Source of the DNA: Larimichthys crocea
Lineage: Eukaryota > Chordata > Actinopteri > Sciaenidae
Direction of reading: 5' to 3'
Length of the DNA: 64,000 bases
NCBI RefSeq assembly: GCF_000972845.2
Contig: NC_040032.1
Coordinates: 10,948,334 to 11,012,333, forward strand
Position 1 is the first letter of the stretch; every line of letters starts with the position of its first letter. The notes beneath the pieces are model-generated. The model made no database searches, was not told where the DNA came from, and worked only from the letters and a program-made list of their open reading frames with translations. A program made the translations under genes and the position numbers. This document shows positions 50,244 to 61,200 of this stretch, piece by piece.

Positions 50244-51904
50244 CTGACTGCTATTTGCTCCTATCTGTCTTGACCACATAGATCACACAAGTCACTCCGA
50301 GGGGAGGAAAGGCTTAAGACCAGGACTTCCTGAACTCAAAAGAAACACAATCAAAGTTACCGAAAATAAACCGCGGTGGGTCATTTTTAATTTTTGTACA
50401 AACTGATAGCGATGAGAGTTGACAACCACGTCAGAGTTAACAAAGGAGATTTGAAGCCCATTTTTCATTCTTGAATTAAACTTGAACTAATCTATAAATA
50501 GAGTCTGGTTATAAAGTTCAACAACGAGCAATGACGGAGAGTTCTGACACACAGCGAACCATTCAACTTGCTGACAAGCTGCTTTGTCCTTCTCTTTTCA
50601 GTCGAATGAACAGAGTTCAGTGTGCTTGTACTTGATATAAAGTTTCATTGATCATGTTTCGTCATGATACACTGCTGCCACTGTCAAGAGACTAGACGAT
50701 GAAATCCTAAAACAAATGGAGGCCTAATCATATATGAAACACTCAGAATGTAGAAGTAATTGTATTAGTGAAAGAGCCGTTATTTATGAGTGCGATAGCA
50801 GGCAGATAGATGTGCCCGACACATGCCGCTGAAGAGATTTCAAGGAACATTCTTCGCTCTGACGTATAATTAAGTTTCAGAAGAGCGAGCGATTTTGAAT
50901 CCAGCTGCCTATCACTTCCCTAAATGCTACGAATGCTTTTGAGCTTTGTGGTGACATAACAAGAAGAGGAGGCACTTTAATTGCAGCAAAAGTCACATTT
51001 CTTTTAATAAGCACATCCCTTCAGGATATTATTGCACAAGCGTCAGCCATCAAAGCGGAGCTGCTACAGAGGAACAAATATCCCAAAAAGACACTCTAAC
51101 TGCCTCCAGTCCCAGAGTCACTTTTTGTGTATCAACACGCCCATCACAAACTAACAGGTACTGTCCCTTTTCAAAAAGGAGCTGTCTCCCATCAGTTCCA
51201 AAAGCCAGCCATTAAATCATCTGCGGCAGCTGTCAGCATCACCTTGATACACCGCTGCAGAAAATGATCTATTATCAGTTGGCTCTTTCCTCACAGCGAG
51301 CTTTCAAGTGCCAGACTCTCACAAACATATCCAAACACCTCCGACAAAGTCCCGGCGGCGACAGCTGCAGCTATACCCACGAGGCTTTCCTTTTGACTCC
51401 GCGGCAGAGTTTTTGTTGTGCTTCTGTGGACGATAAAAAAGCAGGTAAACACAGATCTGGCTCGCCAGCTAAACTTGATGAAAACCATACGCTCAGACAC
51501 TGAAGACACAAAAAGACGGGATGTTGGTGTTGTGTAAAAATTATTTGAAAACACTTTTGGTACACCATCCAGGATTATTGTTTGTGTGCAGACTTTCTCC
51601 AAATCAATTACAAGCAGGGGTGTTATTTCCATTAGGGATCGCTGTTCAACATGCTATCCTAAGACAAGATAAATCATGACCTCTGACCCTCCAATCTCCA
51701 AAATCCAGATGGGCGAAGATGTGAGTTCATAAAAATGTCACTTGTCTGGTTCACCTTCAGTTATTACAGCGATTCCAAGACGTTTCCCCCAACGCGTAAG
51801 ACGCCCTACCTTCTTGGTGGAGGTTGTTGAGCCTGAACGCAGCCCGTGAGGAAGATAACTCTCCAGAAAAAACAGTCAGACTTTGTCAACACTGTATTCC
51901 AGGC

Positions 51905-51905
<1 letters not shown>

Positions 51906-51932
<27 letters not shown>
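51906..51932. repeat. (GT)n microsatellite, 27 bp
   Basis: A pure GT run in intron 1, followed by TAATAATAA. Confidence 0.94.
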
Positions 51933-51936
<4 letters not shown>

Positions 51937-54779
51937 ATAACAATGGAGTGAATTCTTCCTGTGGGGGATTAATAAACTCATTCTTATTTGTATTAATATT
52001 GAAGGTTAGGTTTAGAGTTAAGGGTGTGCAGGTTGTAATGCAGCAATGAGTGTATCTTTTCTGGTGTGTATTATGTATAATTTATTATTCTAGATGATAT
52101 AAATGTAAAAAAGGAAAACAACATATTACTTATTCACACTGTTTGTTTATTCCAACTCTGCGTCCTTAAATTACACGAGCCCGAACGTCTAATATTTCTT
52201 ATAAAAACAGAAACTGCTCACACTGTACCTGCAGTAGCCGTGCAGCTCATTTATAATGCTCTGTGAGACTGTAATGACTTATAGATTGTGTTTATATTAT
52301 TCGACAGCACCTCCGTGGGAACCCATCTGGTTCCACATCTGGGATTTGCTGCTGCATTGGAGATTTACCATTTAATGACTGTGATGAATTATGGACTTTT
52401 ACAAACCTCTGCTGTGTATTTTAGTCCAATTCAGGTGAAATGTTTGCCCATTATGCTTAATAAAGATTTAAATTATGGGCAAAAAGAAAATCACAAATAC
52501 ATCTACGACTATAAAAGCTGGAAATACGATGTAATATAATAGAAATGGTGTGTGTAGGCCATGTCATATTATCTATACCACACACTGGAGCAGGTCTATT
52601 AGAAAGCACTGAAGATGTCGCGGATGCGCTCGAGGGTGCAGGGGTGTAAGATGCATCTCTGGAGATGAAGATGACAGATTTTTTTTGCAATGAGTGCGTG
52701 ATTGTGACATTTTGACACAGCGTGTAAATTTATGCATGACACTTTTTTTTTCTCACCCCCCCCAATCACTTTAATCCTTCGACAGTGACAGCGAGGAGTG
52801 ATTATAAATTTGACACAGCTCTCAACAACACCTATTCCACCTGTATGGTCCAATTAGAAGCTGCACTATCCCACGCTGTTACGCAGCACCTCGTCTATGT
52901 CGTCATTCTGACCAGGTCAGACCTTTTAAAACCATTGGAACTAATGTTGGGGGCCATCCATCTGTCTACAGCCTGAGCTGGGAGGGGGGGCTCAGGCGGT
53001 ATTGTGTCTCGGGACCCCTCAGGCGGTCACACTTGCGACCTTTAAGGAGAGGGGTTAGCTGACTCGTCCTGTCAGCGCACGTTGCTAAATGGAGCTCCTT
53101 CTTCGGGTTCAGTCGCTTTTCTTTGACGCCACGTCAGAGAAGTCTCCGGTGCCTCGTTGTGACTGTGTTTATTTTGGGCCCGTGTGGTAGAACCATGCGG
53201 GCGGCAGATATTAAGCGTACGAGAGGGAGGCAGCAGCCCTCGGCTGGCAGATGGTGTTGTATGTGATTACATTTGGAAAGACAAAGTGACGGGGACTTTA
53301 TTTATTTTCATTTACTACAGTCGAATGCACAAATAACTTATTAATGATGCATCCTGGCAGCGTCAAACTGTTGTGTGATAAATATTCGGATCTGTGAAAT
53401 TCTATTATCATGTGTATCTACATGAGTGGCTGAAGTTACAAGTTATTCGATTACTTATTTTCAGATTTAGCGAGCCAGGAGCTGAGTTTCAAACTGCATC
53501 TTCAGCGCCCGATTAACGCTGCTGATTGGTATTTCAGTGTATCATACCAAAGCTAGCTGAGGTATCGACAGCTTAATTGATCTGTAAAGAACAGATGGGC
53601 AGGCGGGTGGGGGAGGGGGAAGGTACACATTGCATGAGTGCAATGTTTGCTCTCAGAAATGACTACAAAGCTCTCTCTCTTTTCTTCTCCGCAGGAAAAA
53701 AGCCGACATGTCGTCAATACGTCGATAAGAAAAAACCTGAGCAGCTGTGTGTCACCTCGCTCTGCTGTAAGGACTCATCCGTGGTTACACTACACGTCTG
53801 TCACATCGTCAGTGACGTAAGCGGTAAGCGGTTAGTGTCACAAACAATGAGAAACAATAAGGAGCTGGATCTGGGTTAACCCTTTGTAGTGTGGATAATT
53901 AATTCAAGGGCTGATGCCCTGAGCGCTGAGATCGATTAGGTAATATGTAATCAAAAAAACTGGATATGCATCACAGATAATGAAGGATAAACAAAAACAG
54001 TGATATCTCGCCATGCAGGCAGATTTGGTTTCACAGTTTCAGGTTGTATCTTTCCAGGAAACACAGACCTGAGATTCTTTAATACAGCCAAAATAATTAG
54101 TCTGCAGAAAATGAATCAGAAACTATCTTGATGTAAATTAAACTCATTGTTTAATTTATATTTTAAGCGAAAATGTCAAACACTTCCCAGTTCAAGACAG
54201 TCAACTTCATCTGAAGAGATTTCTTTTTACTCTTTGGCATTTTATAAATAAAACAAATATCTGCTTAAACAGCCACGATAATCTTGACGTTATCTTATGC
54301 AACAGAGCTTCCTGTCAACTGTTTCTGTTAGACCAACTTTCTGACTCGGAGCTCTCAGTCTGACCCGTCTAATCTTGCTTGGTTGCCTACCGGGAGTCCT
54401 CGAGACCAACTTTGTACCATGAAACCTGCTGGCTGTGAGGCCTGTTGATTATCCAGTGGAACAGGAACACCACAAAATCCATTCACTTCCACTGGATTGG
54501 TTTGGAGACAGATTTCTTTTATGGGTAAAACTCACTAACTGAACCTTTAACCGGTTGATACTCGGGTTTTAGGTTAACAATTTAAATGCTTTATGCAGTA
54601 CAGTTGTCACAAGTTCATTCCCAGCAGCAGCTCTAACAAACAAACTGTCTTTGACCACTGTATGTCACTGAGTATGACAGCATGTCGTAAACACCTCATG
54701 TGAAAAGGTCACAACTTCCTGCCCGAATCCAAAGCAAGAACTTTAAAACAGCCATCTTGATAATTGTTATTTCAGCCAC

Positions 54780-54809
54780 ATCACCACCACCACCACCACC
54801 ACCACCACC
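54780..54809. repeat. (ACC)n microsatellite, 30 bp
   Basis: About ten CAC/ACC triplets. It would give poly-Gly on the minus strand but lies in no supported gene. Confidence 0.94.
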
Positions 54810-56647
54810 CTTCCCTCCCTGAAGGAGTTGTACGCTGACACTGTAATTACAGTGTGTGGTATCAAGGTTTGGTGCAGGGCTATTTGATCTGGTTACTGGT
54901 CTGTTTGAGGACACACACAAGACAACAAGGCAGCTTTTTCTTTTCAAGCCGTTCAACGAGAGCATGGGCAAACACATGGCCCTGTTTGACGAGAGCGGCA
55001 AGAAGACTGACTGACTGTATTGACTGATAGTGACAGAGATGACTGGCAAAAAAACAAGAACACAGACTCCAGTGTCACCTTACTGGACAAACAGTCTGAA
55101 GACCAGACAGCTGAAACGGGACTCTGACGCCACATGAAGGGGCCCTTCAGATATGAAAAGGGAAAGGGAGACAGGAAGCCAGAGAGATTCTTATGTTCTT
55201 ATTATCATATCTTATCATATAAAGCTGAATTCATCGTGTATGTATCATCGTGTTCCTCTCTCTTTAATGTAAGTAGCTCTGGATGATACTGTCAGAATGT
55301 GACACAGGTGTGTGTATTCAAATGTGATGTACTTCAACTAATAAAAGCTGCAAAACAGAACTTTTCTTTATGAGAAGTCACTGTGTGTTGTGCTAAAGTG
55401 AAAATAAGTAGCTTTAATCCAGCCTTTGTAGTCCCGCAGGAGCATCTGGAGTCAGTGAAGGAGCACGTTCACAGATGCTGAGTTCATATGCTGTGGGTTC
55501 ATAGCCAATATTTACAGCCTTGTAAAAAGGGAGGCTCAGCAGTCGGTCCAGGGCCCCAAAGACACCACGCTGTCACAAACTATCACATCACAGTCACGTT
55601 GGGAGGAAAAAAATGCTTTTGTACATCACAGTCGGGGGGTGTTTGTGTGTAGAACACAACGACATAGGTATGTTGACAAAGAGCCTGTAGCCCCACTGGT
55701 AGCAATTTACAGGTCATACATCAGTGATTGATGGTGGATCTATCGTCTAATCTCAACCGAGGAGGGTTTCATCAGCCCAGAGGTGACTCAGCCTGCAAGT
55801 GAGAGTCCTACTCTGTCCTCTGTCTGCACACTGTTTAGTGTTTTTGTGTCATTAAAGGCCAGAATGCAGATTTGAGAAAGAGGAAACTGAGCTTTGTACC
55901 ACAGAATATATCTTCATCATCCGCCTGCTCGAGATCCTGCATTCACACAATACAGCACAAGAGTGCAAGCAAGCAGATGGAGACTGGTCTAACATTTAAC
56001 ATGCAGCATCTGGTGAAATCCAAAAGCATTGCAATAAAAAGAATTCATACATTTTTAAAGCAGTTTGTCCACAGGAAGGAAATCAAACTCCCGGCCCCTT
56101 GCCATGCTCACTTTACAGTACACCACCGCATCAGTGAGGGCAAACGGGCTGTATCATGCTGCCCAGGATATGTCTTCACCTAATGGGCCTAATAATAGAG
56201 ATAAATGAGGAGGCTAGAATCACAACAAAGTCCGATTTCTGTGGGGGAGCAGATGCTGGTGTGAATCCAGGGTCCCTTGGGCAAGAGCACACAGCAAAGC
56301 TGCATATGGGCTGTCTGCTGGTTTAAGTGGCCTTTTAAATGACATCATGCAGGAGGATTACTCACTTTTTGCACATATACTCACATATGTGCATGGAGGG
56401 ATCCTATATTTGTCTGCATGCCAAGGATCCATAAATCCACATATGGAAATAGAAACTTCCACATGAGTGAAATTAGTGTTGAAATGCATTTTCTCCTCAT
56501 ATATTTGTGGGACCCTCTTTCTTTGGGGCCCTGGGGAGTGTGTGTGTGAGACCTAGTTTGGGAGCCGCTGATATGAAGGATATAGGCTCCATCTGTGCAA
56601 ACATAACCCAAAAACAAGCAGCCAAAGCCATGCCAATTTAAACTTAC

Positions 56648-56711
56648 CATATGCCAAAGTTCTGAGTGCAAATAAAACCAGTAGGGGAACCAAAGTGTGG
56701 CGGTACTCCAT
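56648..56711 (-). CDS. robo3: robo3 coding exon 1: start codon and signal peptide
   Basis: This is the first coding exon of a Roundabout receptor. It encodes 21 residues plus the first base of codon 22. Reading on the minus strand from the ATG at 56711, the peptide starts MEYRHT and runs into a hydrophobic core LVPLLVLFALRTLAY, a typical secretory signal. The start has A at -3 and G at +4, and an in-frame TGA lies seven codons upstream (after a run of seven A), so this is the first usable Met. The exon ends ATATG|GTAAGTTT, a strong donor, in phase 1. Joined to the Ig1 exon (GA TCG CGG) it gives G-S-R, the same Gly-Ser-Arg that precedes Ig1 in mammalian ROBO1, ROBO2 and ROBO3. The assignment is inferred from phase, signal character and junction residues; the core itself is not conserved between paralogues. 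Another first exon, giving a longer N-terminus, could exist outside the window. Confidence 0.85.
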
Positions 56712-56799
56712 TATACACTCTGATTTTTTTCAGTCTTCACTGTTTTGTGAGACGGGCTGGTGGTATATCCAAACACACACAGTGAGAATGATTTCCAGT

Positions 56800-56847
56800 C
56801 TATGGGATGAAACCTCCGCAAACCGCATCAAACTCCACGGGCAGCAT
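56800..56847 (-). other. possible upstream ORF in the robo3 leader
   Basis: On the minus strand an ATG at 56847 opens a 15-codon frame ending in TAG at 56800-56802, 88 bases before the main start codon. It would act as a uORF only if the transcription start is above 56847 and the leader is not spliced across it. The peptide has no recognisable features. Its start has T at -3 poor context apart from a flanking purine-rich GAG. Confidence 0.25.
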
Positions 56848-57025
56848 CTCAGCCGCCGCACAATTAAACCAGAAGTTCAGACATCCAGCACGGGGAACTT
56901 TTTTTTTCTCCACAAGTCCAACCAGCGGAGGGTCCGCGAGAAGCAAGCCGCAGGTGATGAGCGCAGAGGCGGCTGTGAGTGCGCGGCTGGCCGGGGAGCG
57001 CCCCGGACGCTCAAGTCAAGTCCCG

Positions 57026-57042
57026 TTTTTTTTTTTTTTTTT
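57026..57042. repeat. poly-T, 17 bp, inside the CpG-rich leader region
   Basis: Seventeen T on the plus strand (A on the robo3 sense strand), directly next to the densest CpG cluster. Confidence 0.9.
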
Positions 57043-57180
57043 ACGTTAATATCAAAGAGGAGAAACGTTGAAAGCCGTTTCCTCTCAGAGTGAGTTAGTC
57101 CTGAAAGTGTGCGCACAGGAGAACTCTTCACTTTGTCAAACACACCGCTCCTGACTCCTGCAGCTCCTCTGCTCCGTTAC

Positions 57181-57785
57181 TGGGAATGAATTAACTCCAG
57201 CAGCCTCATCACAAAACACGATGCTGTGCACCCTGCTGTGAGAGCAGACACAGTGAGGCAGGGAGGATCCGGTCACACTTTAAAAATAAAACTATTATTA
57301 TGATTATTATTATTATTTTAAACCAAGGAGCAGGAACACTGCTGAATGATTTCCTATCGACATGAATATAAAAGTAATAAACTCAGAGGAAAGTCTGTGG
57401 TAATTGACCATAACCTTCTTTTGTTATTGTTGTTATTATTATAATTATTATTACTATTATAATTATTATTATTTTGCCTACAAATCCAAAATAAATATCT
57501 AAATAAGAGTCCTTTATTATTATTTCCACACACATCCCTATGCAAATCCAGTGATTAATTATATTCTTCAAATTATGTGTAATTATGTATCATGAGAAAA
57601 GTTTCTGTTTTTCTTGTCACTCGTTTGTTGTTGTGCCGATACTGGGATTTTATTCTGAAGTCTCGCTCAGCAGCTTCCGGTTTAGTCTCCTTTGATTGTG
57701 TCTACCTTCACATTCCCAGCAGCTCTCCCTTAAAGGGCCAGCGCACTCACTTTCAGCCACTGAAGGGCTTTACTGTTGAAGCTGG
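57181..57785. other. upstream flank, AT-rich
   Basis: DNA immediately upstream of the presumptive promoter. It holds ATT/TAT triplet-type simple repeat at 57297-57320 and 57418-57475 and no coding feature. Confidence 0.7.
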
Positions 57786-58291
57786 TTAAAGCAACACTGT
57801 GTAACTTTTCTGCCATGAAGTAACAGATTTTAAATCATGCTGGTGTTACACTGACGTGTAATCAGGTGTCACTCCCACTCTGCACCCTGTAAGACTTCTG
57901 TACTATGTAACATTGTGTTCTGGGCACAATCCCCGATATTAAGTCCCACACCGCCAACTATTTCACTGATTTTGGTGAAACTGGATCATATTTCATGGAG
58001 AAAATGCATCCTTGTTTTTCCTCTGATGTCCTCTGGCTGGTCTGCATCGACTCTCTGTGATTTACAGAGTTTCCTAATGGACAGTGAAGTAAACTAGTGC
58101 CAGGTGTAGCTGCTGTCAGCTCATGTTAGCTCAGTTTGTTAGACAGGCTGACAGGACTGTGAGTTCAGAGCTCTGAGCTCTGAGCCAGTGTCGTGCCAGA
58201 ACCAGAACCGGAGCTGGGCAGGCAGGCAGTGTAACCGGACGTAGCAGCCTCTGTGGGACGTTGACAGAGAAAGTCCTCTATGTTGCTCTTA
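57786..58291. mobile_element. putative MITE, about 0.5 kb, with terminal inverted repeats
   Basis: The left end reads TTAAAGCAACACTGTGTAAC and the right end AAAGTCCTCTATGTTGCTCTT. The complement of the right end, AAGAGCAACATAGAGGACTTT, aligns with the left end over AAAGCAACACTGTGTAACTTT with a few changes. 'AAGCAACACTGTGTAACTTTT' is a familiar fish repeat start. The element would lie about 0.7 kb upstream of the CpG-rich promoter. The internal part has no coding capacity, and a GAGCTCTGAGCTCTGAG tandem lies at 58168-58184. Confidence 0.55.
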
Positions 58292-61200
58292 TTTTATTGA
58301 TTTCATTATTTTAATTTGGCCACATGTTGACAGCATTTTAATGGTTAATTGGGGTTGAATGATCATCTAAGGTCATATTGGATTCAGTGTTCTCTTAAAT
58401 GTTAAAAAGGTTATCCATCTTTAGAGGGTAACATCTACAAAGACATGGATGGTGACACAAAACGCTGCATTTCATATCTTTGAATCATTTGGTGTGAATA
58501 TTAATATTTTCATACTTTCACAACATGACATGTATAATCCTGTACTATAGTATCTATTGCAGACAGGTTTCCAGCAAATGTGAAATGTACAGAGGCCCTT
58601 TATAATCCTATAGATTCAAATCCATTTAGAGACAACCCTTTTTCATTGAAGTCATGCTATTCAATGTGGTGCAAATGTCAACATTTATCTCAAAGCTGTT
58701 ATCTAACCAGAGAGGCCTAAATTATGTTGGCAGTAGTATGAATCCAAATGCAAATTTGTCTTACATGTGAAAGACCTTTGATCGTGCCGACTGTGGTGCT
58801 ATGTATACAAATCAGGCGGTGGAAATGACTCAGGCACTAAGACATACAAACAAACCCCACACACCACTGCAAAATGTCACGATTTATCTAAGCACAGGCT
58901 TTGCCTGCACTTGATGGAAAGCGAAAAGCAATATTACATGTGCCAGGAGATACGGCGAGCTGCAGCCAATGAGACTTGACATACCAAGAGCCACAATTCT
59001 GCAATAAGGAACGATTGGGCTAGAGTGCTGTTGAGCTGAATAAATATTAGGGGTCAGACAGACCTAGTAAACACACAGCTCTTGACATTTATCGAAATGC
59101 ATTGGATGGAGGCATGCATCAAGCAGCGCATACTAAGATGAGATTTTATGCCACACAGGGTTCTTAAAAAATATATTTTACATCTCTAAAGTCAGTGAGC
59201 CAGCTGCAGAGGGCTGAGAATAAATGCTCTCTTTTTTTGGGAGCACTGAGAACCAAGCAGTGCTTAAACACCCCTGATATTTCTTTCATGTTTTATGCAT
59301 GTACATGTTTAATTTAATTGCAAAAACTGATTAATTGAGCATCGCTCTGTGATTGAATAAAACATGATGAGGCCCTCCACTAAATGCATTTCCGCTCGCC
59401 TGTGACTGATGCTGCTACTTTGGTGCCTTCGTCAAACATTTGGCGTAGCTGTCAGTGGAATCAAGCACTCCATGAATTTAGACTAATTATCCACATTAGG
59501 TACTGAATTACAATGACAGCCCATCAGTGCGGTTTGGTGCTGTTCTGCACACTTGCAGCTGAGCCATAGATCATAGAATTATGCCACTCTCCACACACAC
59601 AAAGGCTGGTTTTATGTAGTGATTTTTGCCATTCATTCGAATGTATTGTAAAGACCTTCAGAGTCAGTTTCTGGGAAATGCCAGCATTAAAACGTTTCCT
59701 GGCGGCCCTATAAAAAGATCTATGGAGTCTAATTAATCGGAAAGGTTTGGTCGGTGTGTTTTCATTTCCTTAGCTCGGGACTTATCTTTTATACATCAGT
59801 GTTTGAAATGGATGCTGGGATTTTTTAAATGATAAATTAAAATTGGCTTTTCTATATGGAAGGAGTCTGAAAATCAGCTTTTTGCGGAAAGAGCGTGCTT
59901 TAAAACTTTCTGTGATAAATTACATTAATACATTTAATTATCACAGATCCACCGAGACAGCTGAAATTTAACATGCAAAGATCAAGACATAATGCATCAT
60001 CATTTTCAGCCAAAACGTGTGTTATTTGCGTAATGCATCGGCCAACTGGGCTTCTGTTCATAAATAAAGTAATGACTTTAAGTGAATTGAGACTATGATG
60101 TATCCCTGACCTCTGGATTGCTTATTTCTTTTGGCTGAGCTTGTGCTGCCACTACAAGCAATATCATTATTCCACACTGTTTGGAGTTGATTAAATGCTT
60201 TCATAAAGAACGAAAGAGCAATATCAAGTGTCCGCTTTTTCTGCAGAAATAAAAATTCAATTGCCAAGAAGCCCAAATGAGCAGCTCTGAAAGCCATTTG
60301 GACTTATTATCTCACTTTGCATGTCAGCTCCAAAAATAATGAATGAGAGTGATTGCAAAAGTGTTATTAATTTAAGAAGAGACGCAGTCTGCATAGTCAT
60401 TTAGTTCACCACGTGTCTAATGCTCCTCATGCGGAAGACACTCTATTGCTCAAAAGGATTTCCTGGAAACTTTCAGTAGCTCTGAAAAAAAGATGCAACA
60501 ATTCTATTTGTTCGATTATTTTCCTTTTGGCAGCATGCATAGGTCAAGATGATTCACGAACTGTCAGACAACAACATTTCCCGTCAGTGCATACACATAG
60601 ATGTGAGTCACCTTCTCACCTCTACTGAGAGTATAATAGGTGAGCTCGGTGTTGATTAACACAAAAAAGGGCATGGTTCAGTTGTTCATATCTTATTTCT
60701 TTGTGGGTTTAGCCTCTAATACGGAGTAGATGACTTGTCGTATATCTGTTCAGCACAAGTACAAAAGGTTCTATTCATTGCTGTTACGTGTTTTGAACAC
60801 ATTTCATATCATGTGTGTCAAGGTAATCGAGTTTAACCCAAGGCACATGTGAGCATTGCACTCTTAGACATTATGAATCAGTGCTGAACTGAACAAAAAG
60901 AACCATCTATCATATTTTCCTAAAAGAATTTGTTTTGCAAATGATAGCACATAGCGATAAAGAACCCAAAACATGAATCAGCCAAGTAGCCGTACTGTAA
61001 ATTCATGGCGTGAAGAGGGAATGTGGATAGCTACGTGACCCAAACCTTGCTATAAAATAGCCCAAAATCTGAAGAAAACAATGGCTGTCTTGTTCACTGG
61101 CTGAAGGCGAACAAGATTCTTCTTGTCCTCAGAACACTTATGAAGTTATATACTGTTCTGCCCACAAAGAAATGGCCAACATCCTTTTCAGAAAGACTTC

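Larger units (their letters stand above)
41875..56647 (-). other. robo3 intron 1, 14773 bp
   Basis: The intron between the signal-peptide exon and Ig1, phase 1. It contains the MITE with nested LINE fragment at 44184-45127, A16 at 47805-47820, a CT-rich repeat at 48865-48897, (AC)n at 50201-50241, (GT)n at 51906-51932 and (ACC)n at 54780-54809. A strong donor-like site at 48204 follows a six-codon frame but is not believed to be an exon. No other gene is supported. Confidence 0.8.
56712..57180 (-). promoter_or_regulatory. robo3: CpG-rich presumptive 5'UTR and promoter of robo3
   Basis: This lies directly upstream of the exon 1 start codon on the minus strand. Between about 56815 and 57015 I count around 18 CpG dinucleotides by eye, far denser than the surrounding DNA, where CpG is sparse. 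CpG-rich, non-repetitive DNA next to a first coding exon is the usual look of a vertebrate promoter or 5'UTR. A 17-base A run (minus strand, 57026-57042) interrupts it. No clear TATA box can be fixed, and the transcription start is not decided by the sequence. A short upstream ORF (56847 to 56800) would lie in this leader if it is unspliced. Confidence 0.5.

Noticed and set aside
51810..51870. Minus-strand frame with a hydrophobic stretch (CFFWRVIFLTGCVQAQ) ending at a GTAGGG donor, as an alternative signal-peptide exon.
   Set aside because: The donor leaves the frame in phase 2, but Ig1 needs phase 1, so it would be out of frame. No ATG lies in a suitable position.
54696..55049. 117-codon minus-strand frame with poly-Gly.
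   Set aside because: The Gly run is the (ACC)n microsatellite; the remainder lacks homology.
56877..57143. 88-codon minus-strand frame upstream of exon 1.
   Set aside because: It runs through the A17 tract (poly-Lys) and the CpG-rich leader, and is not in frame with the signal peptide; better read as 5'UTR.
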